A stretch of DNA of 64,000 nucleotides from Pseudomonas azotoformans (GCF_900103345.1 NZ_LT629702.1:5440501-5504500); one strand, 5' to 3'. Shown: positions 17,863 through 26,072, numbered from the stretch's first letter. The notes: a model not told the origin generated them from the sequence alone. A program made the numbers and translations.

Positions 17863-19971
17863 TTAAAAGGTGTAGTCCGCCGTCACGAAGAAGGACCGCG
17901 GTTCGCCGAGGATCCACTGCTGGCCGTCGTTGTACTGGCTGACGGCGTAGGTGCGGTCGAACAGGTTGTTCAACTGCAGGCCCAGGGTAGTGTTGCGCAG
18001 GGCTTTCCACGATACGGTGGCATCGACCACGGTATAGCTCGGCAACTCGTTCTGGTTGGCCATGTCGGCATAACGTGCATCCACATAACGCACACCGGCA
18101 CCGGCGCGGATGTCGTCGGTCACCGCCTGGCTCAACCACAGGTTGGCGGTGCGGCGCGGTGCGTCCACCGGGCGGTTGCCGTCGCGGGAGACTTGCACGC
18201 CGTTGACGTCCTGTTTGAAGTCGTCGTATTGCGCATGCACGATGGCCGCGTTGGCTTGCAGTTGCCAGGCGTGTGGCAGTTGCAGGTCGAGGCTGGCTTC
18301 CAGGCCACGGGAGGATTGCTGGCCGACTTGCTGCTGCAGGCTCGGGTTGCCCGGCACATCGGTGAGTAGTTTCTTTTTGACGATGTGATACGCCGCCAAC
18401 GTCCATTCGCCGCGCTGGTCCCAGAAGGCCTGCTTGATGCCGATCTCGGTCTGCCTGGCGGTGGACAGGTCGAATTGCTGCTGGCCAGGGCTCAGGGAAA
18501 TCAGGCCACCGACGCCGTCGGTGCTGGTGGCGTACTGGCCGTAGACCGAGGTGTCGGGCGTGATGGCGTAGACCAGGCCGGCCTTCCAGTTATTGCCGGT
18601 AAGGGTCTTGTCGGACTGGCTGCCGGTGCGCAGTGCTTCGCGGTCGATGTGCGCGTAGTCGCGGCGCAGGCCGGTGATCAGCGACAGTTGGTCGGTCAAT
18701 TGCAGGCGGTTTTCCGCAAAGCCGGCAACGGTTTTGGTGGTGGTGGCGAACAGCGGCTTGAACGGGTCGTTACTGGCGAACTGGCCCGGCGCGGGGTGGT
18801 TCACGTCGATGGGTTGGCCGCTGGCAAAGGTGTCGGTAAACGGCGAGTTACTGGCCAGGCGGAAGCGGATACGGTTGTACTCCACGCCGGTCACGGTCTG
18901 GCTGTCGAGGCCGAACAGGCTGTGCTTGAAGGTGAAGGTCTGGCGGTCGCCGACCTGTTCCTGGTTGTGCTTGATGCCGTAGTTGCCGCTGCGGGTCAGT
19001 TGGCCGCCGGTGAAGTTGTAGTTCTCGGCGTTCTGCCAGCGGCGCTGGTTTTTCAGGTAATACAGCTCGTTGGTGGCGCTGACGTTGTCGTTGATCTGCC
19101 ACTCGCTGGTCAGGCGCGTCCACTGGTCGTTGTAGTGCTGGGTGTCGTTGCTGACGTTGTAGTTCTTGTCGCGCAGGCCCTTGTGCAACTGGCCGTTGAT
19201 CAGCGGTGTGCCGAAGTAGTTCTGCGGGCGCTGGTCGCCGTAGTCGCTGGCGAAAGTGAAGCTCAGGTTGTCTGCCGCCTGCCAGCGCAGGGCACCGCTG
19301 ACGAAGTCGCTGCTGGAGTCGCCACGGTCGATAAAGCCGTTGCTGCGCAGGCGATTGAGGTTCAGGCGATAGCTCAGGGTGTCGGTCAGCGAGCCGCCGC
19401 TGTCCAGGGCTTGTTGCTGGCGATCGTAGGAACCGTAGCCGAGGCGTATGTGGTTTTCGATCTCGCCGTCGAAGGGCTTTTTCGGCACGGTGTTGATCAC
19501 CGCACCGGTGGCGCCTTCGCCATACAGTACCGAGGCCGGGCCGCGCAGCACATCAACGCGCTCCACCGACCAGGTGTCCACCGGGAAGGTCGAGGTGCCC
19601 ATGCCCATGTACATGCGGGTGCCGTCATACAGCTGCATCACCGAGCCCTGGCCGGTAAACCCCCGCGCCGACAGCGAGGTGCCACCGTCGCCCGGCGTGC
19701 CGGTGCGGCTGATGCCGGTGGCGCGGGAAATCGCGTCCTGCACACTGGCGTCGCCGCGTTCGCGGATCTGCGTGCCGGTCTGGCTCTCGACGCTACCAGG
19801 CGTTTGCAGGGCCGTGAGATTCAGGCGCGAACCCGCGGTGGTCGGGGTCTTGAGGTCGACGTGGTCATCGTCCACGGCAGGCGCGGTGACGGGGCTGGCG
19901 GGCAGGGTCAGGGCCTGGGCGCTGGTATGCAGGGCGAGCAGGCACAGGCCGGACGCGAGGTACTTGTTCAT
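17863..19971 (-). CDS. TonB-dependent receptor, siderophore type, under a Zur-like operator
   Basis: Outer-membrane receptor of 702 residues with a Sec signal (MNKYLASGLCLLALHTSAQA), no N-terminal signalling (STN) domain, a plug domain (IRERGDASVQDAISRATGIS; SARGFTGQGSVMQLYDGTRM; VERVDVLRGPASVLYGEGAT) and a barrel ending in the aromatic C-terminus SFFVTADYTF. The FhuA/FhuE-like plug motifs suggest a metal chelate as substrate. It heads a probable operon with the FecCDE-like importer. A Zur-like palindrome centred about 74 bases before the ATG suggests zinc control. From memory, the syntenic P. aeruginosa group PA2911-PA2914, also beside cob genes, is zinc-repressed; this supports zinc uptake but needs checking. 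Confidence 0.9.
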   Translation of the reverse strand: MNKYLASGLCLLALHTSAQALTLPASPVTAPAVDDDHVDLKTPTTAGSRLNLTALQTPGSVESQTGTQIRERGDASVQDAISRATGISRTGTPGDGGTSLSARGFTGQGSVMQLYDGTRMYMGMGTSTFPVDTWSVERVDVLRGPASVLYGEGATGAVINTVPKKPFDGEIENHIRLGYGSYDRQQQALDSGGSLTDTLSYRLNLNRLRSNGFIDRGDSSSDFVSGALRWQAADNLSFTFASDYGDQRPQNYFGTPLINGQLHKGLRDKNYNVSNDTQHYNDQWTRLTSEWQINDNVSATNELYYLKNQRRWQNAENYNFTGGQLTRSGNYGIKHNQEQVGDRQTFTFKHSLFGLDSQTVTGVEYNRIRFRLASNSPFTDTFASGQPIDVNHPAPGQFASNDPFKPLFATTTKTVAGFAENRLQLTDQLSLITGLRRDYAHIDREALRTGSQSDKTLTGNNWKAGLVYAITPDTSVYGQYATSTDGVGGLISLSPGQQQFDLSTARQTEIGIKQAFWDQRGEWTLAAYHIVKKKLLTDVPGNPSLQQQVGQQSSRGLEASLDLQLPHAWQLQANAAIVHAQYDDFKQDVNGVQVSRDGNRPVDAPRRTANLWLSQAVTDDIRAGAGVRYVDARYADMANQNELPSYTVVDATVSWKALRNTTLGLQLNNLFDRTYAVSQYNDGQQWILGEPRSFFVTADYTF

Positions 19972-20034
19972 CGGGTGGAAAATCTTCTTGGAGGCAGTGC
20001 TCGCCGCTGGGCGCGGCGAGCTGAGGTATGCAGT

Positions 20035-20055
20035 AAGTGTTATAAGTTAACACTT
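20035..20055. promoter_or_regulatory. Zur-like operator
   Basis: A palindrome with arms AAGTGTTA and TAACACTT around a five-base AT-rich spacer. It matches the gammaproteobacterial Zur box (core TGTTATA-N-TATAACA) at about 17 of 20 positions. It sits 64-84 bases upstream of the receptor start at 19971, where an operator would overlap the promoter. Confidence 0.65.
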
Positions 20056-20121
20056 CCTGCGTCGAGGGCGAAAGCCCGCGTAAGACTACATAACGCCTCT
20101 ATGTGGGGCATCTCGCCTATT

Positions 20122-21504
20122 TCATGTCGAACCTGAGGCAGATTCACGTTGTGCGAACAGCCGCGACAGCACCAGGCGATCCAACACCCACACCACGATC
20201 AGCGACGCGCCCACCAGCGGAAAAATGATCGCCAGCCCGAGCATGATCACCATCGCGGTTTTCCACTTCGGCAGGTCGTGGCGCAGCGGCGGAACACCCA
20301 GCCCGCCCACCGGCCGACGTTTCCACCAGATCACCACGCCGCTGACCGCGCTCAGCAGGATCATCAGGCAGATCAGCAGCACGATCAGCTGGTTGACCCA
20401 GCCGAACATCTTGCCTTCGTGCAGCATCACCCCGGTCTCGGTGGCGCGCGCCACCAGGTTGTAGTGCTCCCAGCGCACATCGGCGAGGACCTTGCCGGTG
20501 TACTGGTCCACGTGCAGGGTGGCGTCGTTGCGAGGGTCGTTGGCGAACACGGCGATGGTGAATACACCTTCGGCGGTGGTGGGAAAGGTGATGCTGTAGC
20601 CGGGCTCGACGTGGCGCGCGGTGGCCAGGTCGACCACCTGTTGCAGGCGCACCGTGGGCGCGGCTGGACCGGTGTGCAGGGCGCCGTGGTTCATGTGCTC
20701 GGCGTGGTCGCCGGACATCGGCATCGGCGTGTTCTCCATGGCCCAGGGCACGGTCTGTTGACTGGCTGTATTAAGGCTGCGCGCCTGCTGGTCGGACTGC
20801 GGCACGTTGTTCCACATCGCCGCCGGGAAGCGATTCCAAAGTTCGGCGTACTGCTTACCCCAGAAGCCGGTCCAGGTCATGCCGCTGAGCAGCATCACCA
20901 GTAACAGCGAGGCGCCCCAGAAGCCGGTGACCGCATGCAGGTCACGCCAGAAAACCCGGCCTCGGGCAGTGAAGCGCGGCCACAGAACACCGGCGGATGA
21001 CTTGCCACGCGGCCACCACAGGTACAGGCCCGACACCACCAGCATCACGCCCCAACCGGCAGCGAGTTCCACCAGGCGGTCGCCGACCGTGCCGATCATC
21101 AGCTCACCGTGCAGGGCGCGGGCGATGGCTTGCAGGTTGTATTTGGCATCCTGCTCGCCGAGGAGCGTGCCGCGATACGGGTCGACAAAGACCGTCACGT
21201 CGCGCCCGTTGTTATGCATCACGAATTGCGCGCTGCTGGTGGCGTCAGCGGGGGGCAGGTATTTGCTGATCACGCCCTTGGGGTAGGCCGCCTGGGCGCG
21301 TTGCAGTTGCTCGTCGGCGCTGAGGGCGTGCTCGGCGCTTTGCACCTTGAGCAGGTCGCCGTACATCAGCGGGTCGAGCTGGGGTTTGAACAGGTAGATG
21401 ATGCCGGTCAGGGCCAGCAGCACCATGAAAGGGGTGACGAAGAGGCCGGCGTAGAAGTGCCAGCGCCAGGCCAGGTTGTAGAAGGATATTTTTTGAGTGC
21501 TCAT
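20122..21504 (-). CDS. PepSY-domain inner-membrane protein of the copper cluster
   Basis: 460-residue PepSY-associated membrane protein with about four membrane helices: HFYAGLFVTPFMVLLALTGI near residue 20, two central segments (WGVMLVVSGLYLWWPRGKSS; FWGASLLLVMLLSGMTWTGF) and a C-terminal pair. Related proteins such as PiuB and FoxB are thought to act as reductases or auxiliaries in metal uptake. A periplasmic loop contains TPMPMSGDHAEHMNHGALH, rich in His and Met and suited to copper binding. The ATG at 21504 has GGAG six bases upstream. It lies downstream of the OprC-type receptor, so a role in copper reduction or transfer is the best inference. Confidence 0.85.
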   Translation of the reverse strand: MSTQKISFYNLAWRWHFYAGLFVTPFMVLLALTGIIYLFKPQLDPLMYGDLLKVQSAEHALSADEQLQRAQAAYPKGVISKYLPPADATSSAQFVMHNNGRDVTVFVDPYRGTLLGEQDAKYNLQAIARALHGELMIGTVGDRLVELAAGWGVMLVVSGLYLWWPRGKSSAGVLWPRFTARGRVFWRDLHAVTGFWGASLLLVMLLSGMTWTGFWGKQYAELWNRFPAAMWNNVPQSDQQARSLNTASQQTVPWAMENTPMPMSGDHAEHMNHGALHTGPAAPTVRLQQVVDLATARHVEPGYSITFPTTAEGVFTIAVFANDPRNDATLHVDQYTGKVLADVRWEHYNLVARATETGVMLHEGKMFGWVNQLIVLLICLMILLSAVSGVVIWWKRRPVGGLGVPPLRHDLPKWKTAMVIMLGLAIIFPLVGASLIVVWVLDRLVLSRLFAQRESASGST

Positions 21505-21550
21505 CGGGGGCTCCGCAAGGCTTTGGATTTTTTGTGTCTGGTTGGCCGTC

Positions 21551-21624
21551 ATCGGGGGCAAGCCCCCTCCCACATTTGATGGTGTTCACAAAATCAAAAG
21601 TGTGGGAGGGGGCTTGCCCCCGAT
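21551..21624. repeat. REP pair in opposite orientation (GGGGGCAAGCCCCCTCCCAC first)
   Basis: Two REP copies, ATCGGGGGCAAGCCCCCTCC then TGTGGGAGGGGGCTTGCCCC, face the other way round from the pairs at 8787 and 25969: their GTGGGAGG ends point inward with a spacer of about 20 bases. It lies between the copper receptor and PepSY genes. Confidence 0.9.
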
Positions 21625-21628
21625 GCTC

Positions 21629-23698
21629 TTAGAAGCTCATGTCGACTTTGGTCCAGAGCGTTCGCCCTGGCTCCTTGATGGCTTGCGGGTCGGTGGCCGG
21701 GTAGCCGAACCCGGCGTTGCCGGCCAGGTTCAAGTGCTCGGCGTAGGCCTTGCCGAACAGGTTGTCGACGCCGGTGCTGACCTTGAAGTGCTTGTTGATG
21801 CGGTACGCCGCGTTCAGCGAGAACACGCCAAAGCCGCCGCTCTTGTCGTAGTCCTTGCCGACCACGTTGCCCTTGTTTTGGTCGATGCGGTTCTGCGCCG
21901 CGACCACACGCCACAACGCACCGGCGCTCCAGTCGTCTTCGCTGTAGGTGAGGCCCAGGCGTGCATCCAGCGGCGGCATCTGTGGCAGCGCCTTGCCGTC
22001 GCTGCTGTTCTTGCCCCAGGCGTAGGCGAGGGTGGCGTCGGCTTTCCAGTTGCGCGTCAGCTTGTACGCCGCGCCCAATTCGCCGCCCATGATGCGGGCG
22101 TCGACGTTACGCGCCTGGGAGGTGGTGCCCATCATCCCGGGCCTGTAGTCGAACAGGATGAAGTCCTGCACCCGGCCAATGTACCCCGAGGCCCAGGCCT
22201 CCAGGTCGTCGGCTTTGTATTGCGCGCCGAAGTCGAGCTGGGTGGTTTTCTCCGGCGTCACGCCGTCGAAGGCATTCACCGAGCCGACCGCGCCGGTGTT
22301 GGGCGAAAACAGCTCCCAGTAATCCGGGAAGCGTTCCGAATGGCCCAGGCCTGCATAAACGGTAGTGGGGCTATCGGCCAGGTCGTGTTCATACCGCACG
22401 AAGCCCGAGGGCAGGGTGTCGGCGCGGGTGTCGTCGGCGGTCGGGTTGGGGCGGGTCATCATCCCCGAGCCGCTGGTTTGGCGGAAATCCTTGGCCGAGG
22501 CGCGGTCCACGCGCGCACCGGTGATCAGGCGATCACGGTCGGCGGCGTACCAGGTCAGTTCGCCGAACACGCCGTAGTTATGGAAGTTGGCGTCCTTGAC
22601 CCGCGGCAAGTCCTTGTAGGTGTCGATGCCCATGCTGCTGCGCTGGCGGTGTTCGTTGGTCTGCGCGTCCAGGCCACTGATCAGTTGCACATCGGCCCAG
22701 CGCCAGGTGGCCTTGATACGTGTGCCGAGGGTGCGCCGGTCGACGTTGGACGCCATCGGCCCCGCCATCATGCCGGTGCCGGACGGTGTGCGCAGGCTGT
22801 AGTTGTCCATCACATGGTCGGCGTAGTTGTAGTAGACCTGGGCCTCGACCTTGTCCAGCACCTCGCCGATGTTGGACTTTTCAAAGCGCAGCCCGAGGCT
22901 TTCACGCAGGAACTGCGAACCGTCCATGCCGCGCCCGGCGTAACGTGCTTCGCCATCGCCACGGCCAGCGGTGAGTTCCAGCAGGGTGTCGGCGTCGGGG
23001 GTGAAGCCGACCGCCACATCGCCATTCCATTTGTCGTAGCGCGAGGCGACGGTGTCGTTGTTGCCGTCCTTGTAGTCATCGGCGTGGGCCTGGTTGCCGA
23101 TCACCCGCACGTAGCCCAGCGGCCCGCCGGCAGCGGCATCGATGACCTTGTCGAAGCGCCCGTTGGAACCGGCCAGCACACTGGCGTTGAGGCGTGTGCC
23201 CAGCTCACCGAACTGCTCCGGCTCGCGCTCGAACAGGATGGTGCCGGCTGACGCGCCCGGGCCCCAGAGCACGGTTTGCGGGCCTTTGATCACGGTGAGC
23301 TTGTCGTAGGTCTCCGGCGAGATGTACGAGGTGGGCGCGTCCATGCGGCCGGGGCAGGCGCCGAGCATCATGCTGCCGTTGGTGAGGATGTTCAGGCGCG
23401 AGCCGAACATGCCACGCAGCACCGGGTCACCATTGGTGCCGCCATTGCGCACCAGGGTGAAGCCGGGGATGGTCTTGAGGTAGTCGCCGCCATCGCTGGC
23501 GGGCACCGGCTGGCGTGGGTCTTTGGGGTTGGTGATAACGGTCAGCGGTGAGCTGGGGGCGATCGCCGTGATCACGGTGGGCGTCAGCTCATGTTCGGCG
23601 TGCTCGTCGGCCTGAGCGTGAGGTGCCAGGAGCGCACCGCACAGGGCGGCGAGCACGGGGGTATATCCCAAACGGGTGTCAGCAGAAAACCTGGACAT
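21629..23698 (-). CDS. oprC: TonB-dependent copper receptor, OprC family
   Basis: Outer-membrane copper receptor, 689 residues. The signal peptide ends near APHAQA; the mature N-terminus has DEHAEHEL. The plug carries the OprC-type motif LGACPGRMDAPTSYISPETY around residue 115 and GPQTVLWGPGASAGTILFER. Met-rich stretches (SGTGMMAGPMAS; SGSGMMTRPN) could bind copper, and the barrel ends in TLWTKVDMSF. The ATG at 23698 has GGA eight bases upstream; an ATG at 23710 has no ribosome site. It sits with two DUF2946 proteins and a PCuAC chaperone. OprC proteins import Cu(II) across the outer membrane. Confidence 0.92.
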   Translation of the reverse strand: MSRFSADTRLGYTPVLAALCGALLAPHAQADEHAEHELTPTVITAIAPSSPLTVITNPKDPRQPVPASDGGDYLKTIPGFTLVRNGGTNGDPVLRGMFGSRLNILTNGSMMLGACPGRMDAPTSYISPETYDKLTVIKGPQTVLWGPGASAGTILFEREPEQFGELGTRLNASVLAGSNGRFDKVIDAAAGGPLGYVRVIGNQAHADDYKDGNNDTVASRYDKWNGDVAVGFTPDADTLLELTAGRGDGEARYAGRGMDGSQFLRESLGLRFEKSNIGEVLDKVEAQVYYNYADHVMDNYSLRTPSGTGMMAGPMASNVDRRTLGTRIKATWRWADVQLISGLDAQTNEHRQRSSMGIDTYKDLPRVKDANFHNYGVFGELTWYAADRDRLITGARVDRASAKDFRQTSGSGMMTRPNPTADDTRADTLPSGFVRYEHDLADSPTTVYAGLGHSERFPDYWELFSPNTGAVGSVNAFDGVTPEKTTQLDFGAQYKADDLEAWASGYIGRVQDFILFDYRPGMMGTTSQARNVDARIMGGELGAAYKLTRNWKADATLAYAWGKNSSDGKALPQMPPLDARLGLTYSEDDWSAGALWRVVAAQNRIDQNKGNVVGKDYDKSGGFGVFSLNAAYRINKHFKVSTGVDNLFGKAYAEHLNLAGNAGFGYPATDPQAIKEPGRTLWTKVDMSF

Positions 23699-23791
23699 GA
23701 CAAATTCCATCAATCAGTCGTAAACAACACGGCCAGCAGCCTGCGGCTGTCTGTCTAAAGTCGGCCGGGGTGAAGTAACGGTGTTAAGTGC

Positions 23792-24193
23792 TTACGAAGC
23801 GATGGGCGGAGCGCGGCTGCGGGCGCCAGGGAAGATGCTCTGCCGGGCATGGCCCAGGCGTGTGGCGGGGGGGAGGGCGTTGGCCGGCGGCGGGCTGCTC
23901 AGGGTGAAGGTTGAAACGCCGCCGGGCAGGGCGGGGCAGCTATAGAGCAGGTCACAATAGCCGCACTTGGACCAGAGGGCGTGGTGGTCGTCAGGGGCTT
24001 TCTGGTGATGGGCATCGCCGTGGTCCATCGGCATGTCCATGGACATGGTCATCGACATACCGGCGTGATGATCCACCGGCATCGCTTGGGAAATCAGCGG
24101 ACCGATGAAGATCATCAGCATGGCGAACAGGCTGATCCAACTGCCGCGCTTCAGGCGAGCATGTGGAGATAACCTGGCGCGAGGGGCGCCCAT
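23792..24193 (-). CDS. DUF2946 family protein (first copy)
   Basis: 133-residue protein with one N-terminal hydrophobic segment (WISLFAMLMIFIGPLISQAM), a His/Met-rich stretch (VDHHAGMSMTMSMDMPMDHG) and a CGYCDLLYSC motif, the arrangement of DUF2946. These small proteins occur beside copper receptors and PCuAC chaperones and are presumed to bind copper in the periplasm. The ATG at 24193 lies 11 bases after the chaperone stop; no strong ribosome site is visible, so coupling to the upstream gene is likely. The long basic N-terminus before the hydrophobic segment leaves the exact start uncertain. Confidence 0.85.
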   Translation of the reverse strand: MGAPRARLSPHARLKRGSWISLFAMLMIFIGPLISQAMPVDHHAGMSMTMSMDMPMDHGDAHHQKAPDDHHALWSKCGYCDLLYSCPALPGGVSTFTLSSPPPANALPPATRLGHARQSIFPGARSRAPPIAS

Positions 24194-24204
24194 CGCGTGT
24201 CAGC

Positions 24205-24687
24205 CTATTGGGTGTGCTTGTGTTCGTGGGCGGCCATCGGCGGCACTTTCTGCACCGACACTTCCACCTCGACCTTGCCGGCTTTTTCGAAGGTGAGGGT
24301 CAGCGGGAATTGCTTGCCGTCGGCCAGCAGGCTGCGGTCCTTGAGGCCCAGCAGCATCACGTGATAGGCCATGGGCGCGAAGGTCAGCTCGCCCTTGGCC
24401 GGTACGGCGACGCTGGGCACCTGCTGCATCTTCATCAGGTCGCCCTGCATCACATGCTCATGCAGCTCGGCCTTGTCTGCCACCGGCGTGTCGACGCTGA
24501 GCAGGCGGTCCGGGCTTTCTCCGGTGTTGTGAATCACAAAGTACGCCGCGACGGTCGGCGCATTCGGCGGCAACTCCTGGGACCAGGGATCGCTGACCAG
24601 CAGGTCGCCGGCCTTGTAGTCATCGGCATTGGCAGCACTGAACACCGGCAGCAACAACGCGGCCAGAAGCAGGGAAGATTTGAGCAT
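24205..24687 (-). CDS. Periplasmic copper chaperone PCu(A)C
   Basis: 160-residue chaperone with a Sec signal (ending about SAANA) and the PCuAC fold. The copper ligands fit the family rule H-x10-M-x21-H-x-M exactly: H76, M87, H109 and M111. A His-rich tail (AAHEHKHTQ) adds possible ligands. In other bacteria PCuAC delivers Cu(I) to cytochrome oxidase Cu centres. The ATG at 24687 is 46 bases after the second DUF2946 gene; the open frame continues upstream, but only as an antiphase reading of that gene. Confidence 0.93.
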   Translation of the reverse strand: MLKSSLLLAALLLPVFSAANADDYKAGDLLVSDPWSQELPPNAPTVAAYFVIHNTGESPDRLLSVDTPVADKAELHEHVMQGDLMKMQQVPSVAVPAKGELTFAPMAYHVMLLGLKDRSLLADGKQFPLTLTFEKAGKVEVEVSVQKVPPMAAHEHKHTQ

Positions 24688-24733
24688 GGCAGTTCTCCAG
24701 AACGGTTCTAAACGCAGTTCACTTGCGAAGAAA

Positions 24734-25129
24734 TCAGACCGTTGGAGAGGCACGGGGGTTGAGGCTCGGCCATTGCTGGCGCGGGGTGGGGCTTTGCAGC
24801 TGGGGTGGCGGCAAGCTCTGTGAAGTATTGAATCGGGTGAGATACAACTGCGGCACATGCCCCGGCAACGCCACCAACGGCGCCGAGCCCGAGCAGCACC
24901 AGCAATGCTGCATGGTGGAATGATCGTCCTGCTGCGGCGCCGGGATCTCCAGCTTGCCCAGGGCGATGGTCTTGAGGCTCGCGCCATTGGAGGAACAGAA
25001 ACTGCCCCACAGCAATTGCTGGACCGGGTCGCTGGACTGCTGCATCGCGCTGGCCATCGGCATGGCAAAGGCGTTGAACAGCACTGCAAGGCAGGCGATC
25101 CAGACGATTGCAAAGCGTTGACGGGCCAT
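24734..25129 (-). CDS. DUF2946 family protein (second copy)
   Basis: 131-residue protein with an N-terminal hydrophobic segment (FAIVWIACLAVLFNAFAMPM) followed by a short periplasmic part with the Cys/His motif STMQHCWCCSGSAP, typical of DUF2946. It is the first gene of the copper unit (DUF2946, PCuAC, DUF2946, OprC, PepSY). The ATG at 25129 is preferred over a TTG three codons earlier. The promoter should lie in 25130-25250, where an inverted repeat is found. Confidence 0.85.
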   Translation of the reverse strand: MARQRFAIVWIACLAVLFNAFAMPMASAMQQSSDPVQQLLWGSFCSSNGASLKTIALGKLEIPAPQQDDHSTMQHCWCCSGSAPLVALPGHVPQLYLTRFNTSQSLPPPQLQSPTPRQQWPSLNPRASPTV

Positions 25130-25152
25130 GGCGGACAATCCGTAGGGTTAAA

Positions 25153-25179
25153 CGATCAGGCGGGTATTTAGCCTGATCG
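25153..25179. promoter_or_regulatory. Inverted repeat upstream of the copper cluster
   Basis: Arms CGATCAGGC and GCCTGATCG (nine bases, perfect) surround the AT-containing spacer GGGTATTTA. It lies 24-50 bases before the first DUF2946 start, so it is placed as an operator or leader stem-loop for the copper genes. It does not match the Zur or Fur patterns I know. The regulator is unknown. Confidence 0.5.
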
Positions 25180-25573
25180 GGGGGGATAAGTAAAAAGGGG
25201 CGGTGTGGTTTGGTGTCGCAGTGTCAGTGGTTGAGGATAGACGGGAACTGAAAGGTTGCCGATATCAAGGGCAACGCGGTGCTAATTGTGGGAGCGGGCT
25301 TGCTCGCGAAAGCGGAGTGTCAGCCAATACATGTGGTGACTGACACACCGTCTTCGCGAGCAAGCCCGCTCCCACATTTTGGATTGCGCTCGGCTCGAAT
25401 ATGGAGTCATTCGACAGAAATGTCCGACAAGCCTTTAAGGTTGCCCCTAGGAAACTCAGTCCCTAGTCTCCGTACACCGCTGCAAACGCAGCGGCCGGGC
25501 GTCGCGGCCCGAACGGATCAAGCATTGCCTCCTTTCAGTTGACGCTTTTTTATCGTCTACTGTGCGGCGCTAT
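25180..25573. other. Gene-free interval between the copper cluster and the small-protein leader
   Basis: No convincing coding frame is present. It holds a REP pair (25287-25376) and otherwise unremarkable sequence; an AT-rich stretch near 25541-25560 (CTTTTTTATCGTCTACTGTG) may hold the promoter of the leader that follows. Confidence 0.6.
25287..25376. repeat. REP pair (GTGGGAGCGGGCTTGCTCGCG family)
   Basis: Inverted copies of TGTGGGAGCGGGCTTGCTCG around a spacer of about 35 bases in the intergenic region between the copper cluster and the small-protein gene. Same family as 17752-17841. Confidence 0.9.
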
Positions 25574-25651
25574 GGTGGCTGTGCGCGGGATACCTTCGGG
25601 TATGCCGGTTTCCTTGATCTCCGGTCCGCGAACCTGCGCACAGCTGCCACC
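25574..25651 (+). ncRNA. Structured leader RNA upstream of a small DUF6124/DUF3077-like gene
   Basis: The outer arms GGTGGC (25574-25579) and GCCACC (25646-25651), then TGTGCGC (25580-25586) and GCGCACA (25636-25642), pair to a 13-base-pair stem with a three-base bulge. Inside are a tetraloop hairpin ATACC-TTCG-GGTAT and a second CCGG...CCGG hairpin. The stem ends 54 bases before the start codon at 25706. I recall similar leaders before related genes in fluorescent pseudomonads, but cannot name a family. Confidence 0.55.
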
Positions 25652-25705
25652 CCTATCGCGTCGCGGCGATGAGTGGCAGCTCCACTTAGATTAAGGAGCT
25701 TCACA

Positions 25706-25954
25706 ATGATCAAACCTGCCCCAAATCCCCCCGTCCGGCTCTTCACCGTGGCCGATGGAATCAGCAGTGAAGATCTTTTGGTCAACCTCAGCGAAACCCT
25801 CGCCTCAGCCAATGCGCTGAGTTGTGACATTGCCTTCAACCTGGAAGGCGCGCCACGCGAAGCATTGCTCGGCGTCGCGCAGTTGATTGAGCTGGCGCAG
25901 TTGCTTGCGGAGCGTGTACACGATGCTGCCGGGCAAACGAAAAGCGCTGCATGA
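25706..25954 (+). CDS. Small DUF6124/DUF3077-like protein, shortened form
   Basis: 82-residue protein of unknown function. The core RLFTVADGISSEDLLVNLSE plus TLASANALSCDIAFNLEGAP and an amphipathic helix (LLGVAQLIELAQLLAERVHD) match the DUF6124/DUF3077 proteins common in fluorescent pseudomonads. Those usually have about 30-40 residues between the MxKPxPNPP start and the core; here MIKPAPNPP runs straight into the core, suggesting an internal deletion. The ATG at 25706 has AAGGAG seven bases upstream. No signal or membrane segment is visible. The family link is from memory of the pattern. Confidence 0.75.
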   Translation: MIKPAPNPPVRLFTVADGISSEDLLVNLSETLASANALSCDIAFNLEGAPREALLGVAQLIELAQLLAERVHDAAGQTKSAA

Positions 25955-25968
25955 TGATGCCGTTCTAA

Positions 25969-26057
25969 ATGTGGGAGGGGGCTTGCCCCCGATGGCGATG
26001 GACCCGTCACAGATGTTTAGACTGATACACCGTAATCGGGGCAAGCCCCCTCCCACA
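25969..26057. repeat. REP pair (GTGGGAGGGGGCTTGCCCCC family)
   Basis: Inverted copies of TGTGGGAGGGGGCTTGCCCC, the second one base shorter in the G run, flank a 40-base spacer between the small gene and the convergent cobK. It may serve as a bidirectional terminator. Confidence 0.9.
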
Positions 26058-26072
26058 CTGAATCGATGCTGT

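Noticed and set aside
18385..20136. Open frame of about 580 codons antisense to the TonB receptor
   Set aside because: Val/Ala/Gly-rich mirror of the receptor codons; the minus strand has an unmistakable plug and barrel.
21497..23251. Open frame of about 580 codons antisense to the copper receptor
   Set aside because: Mirror of the oprC frame and it runs through a REP pair.
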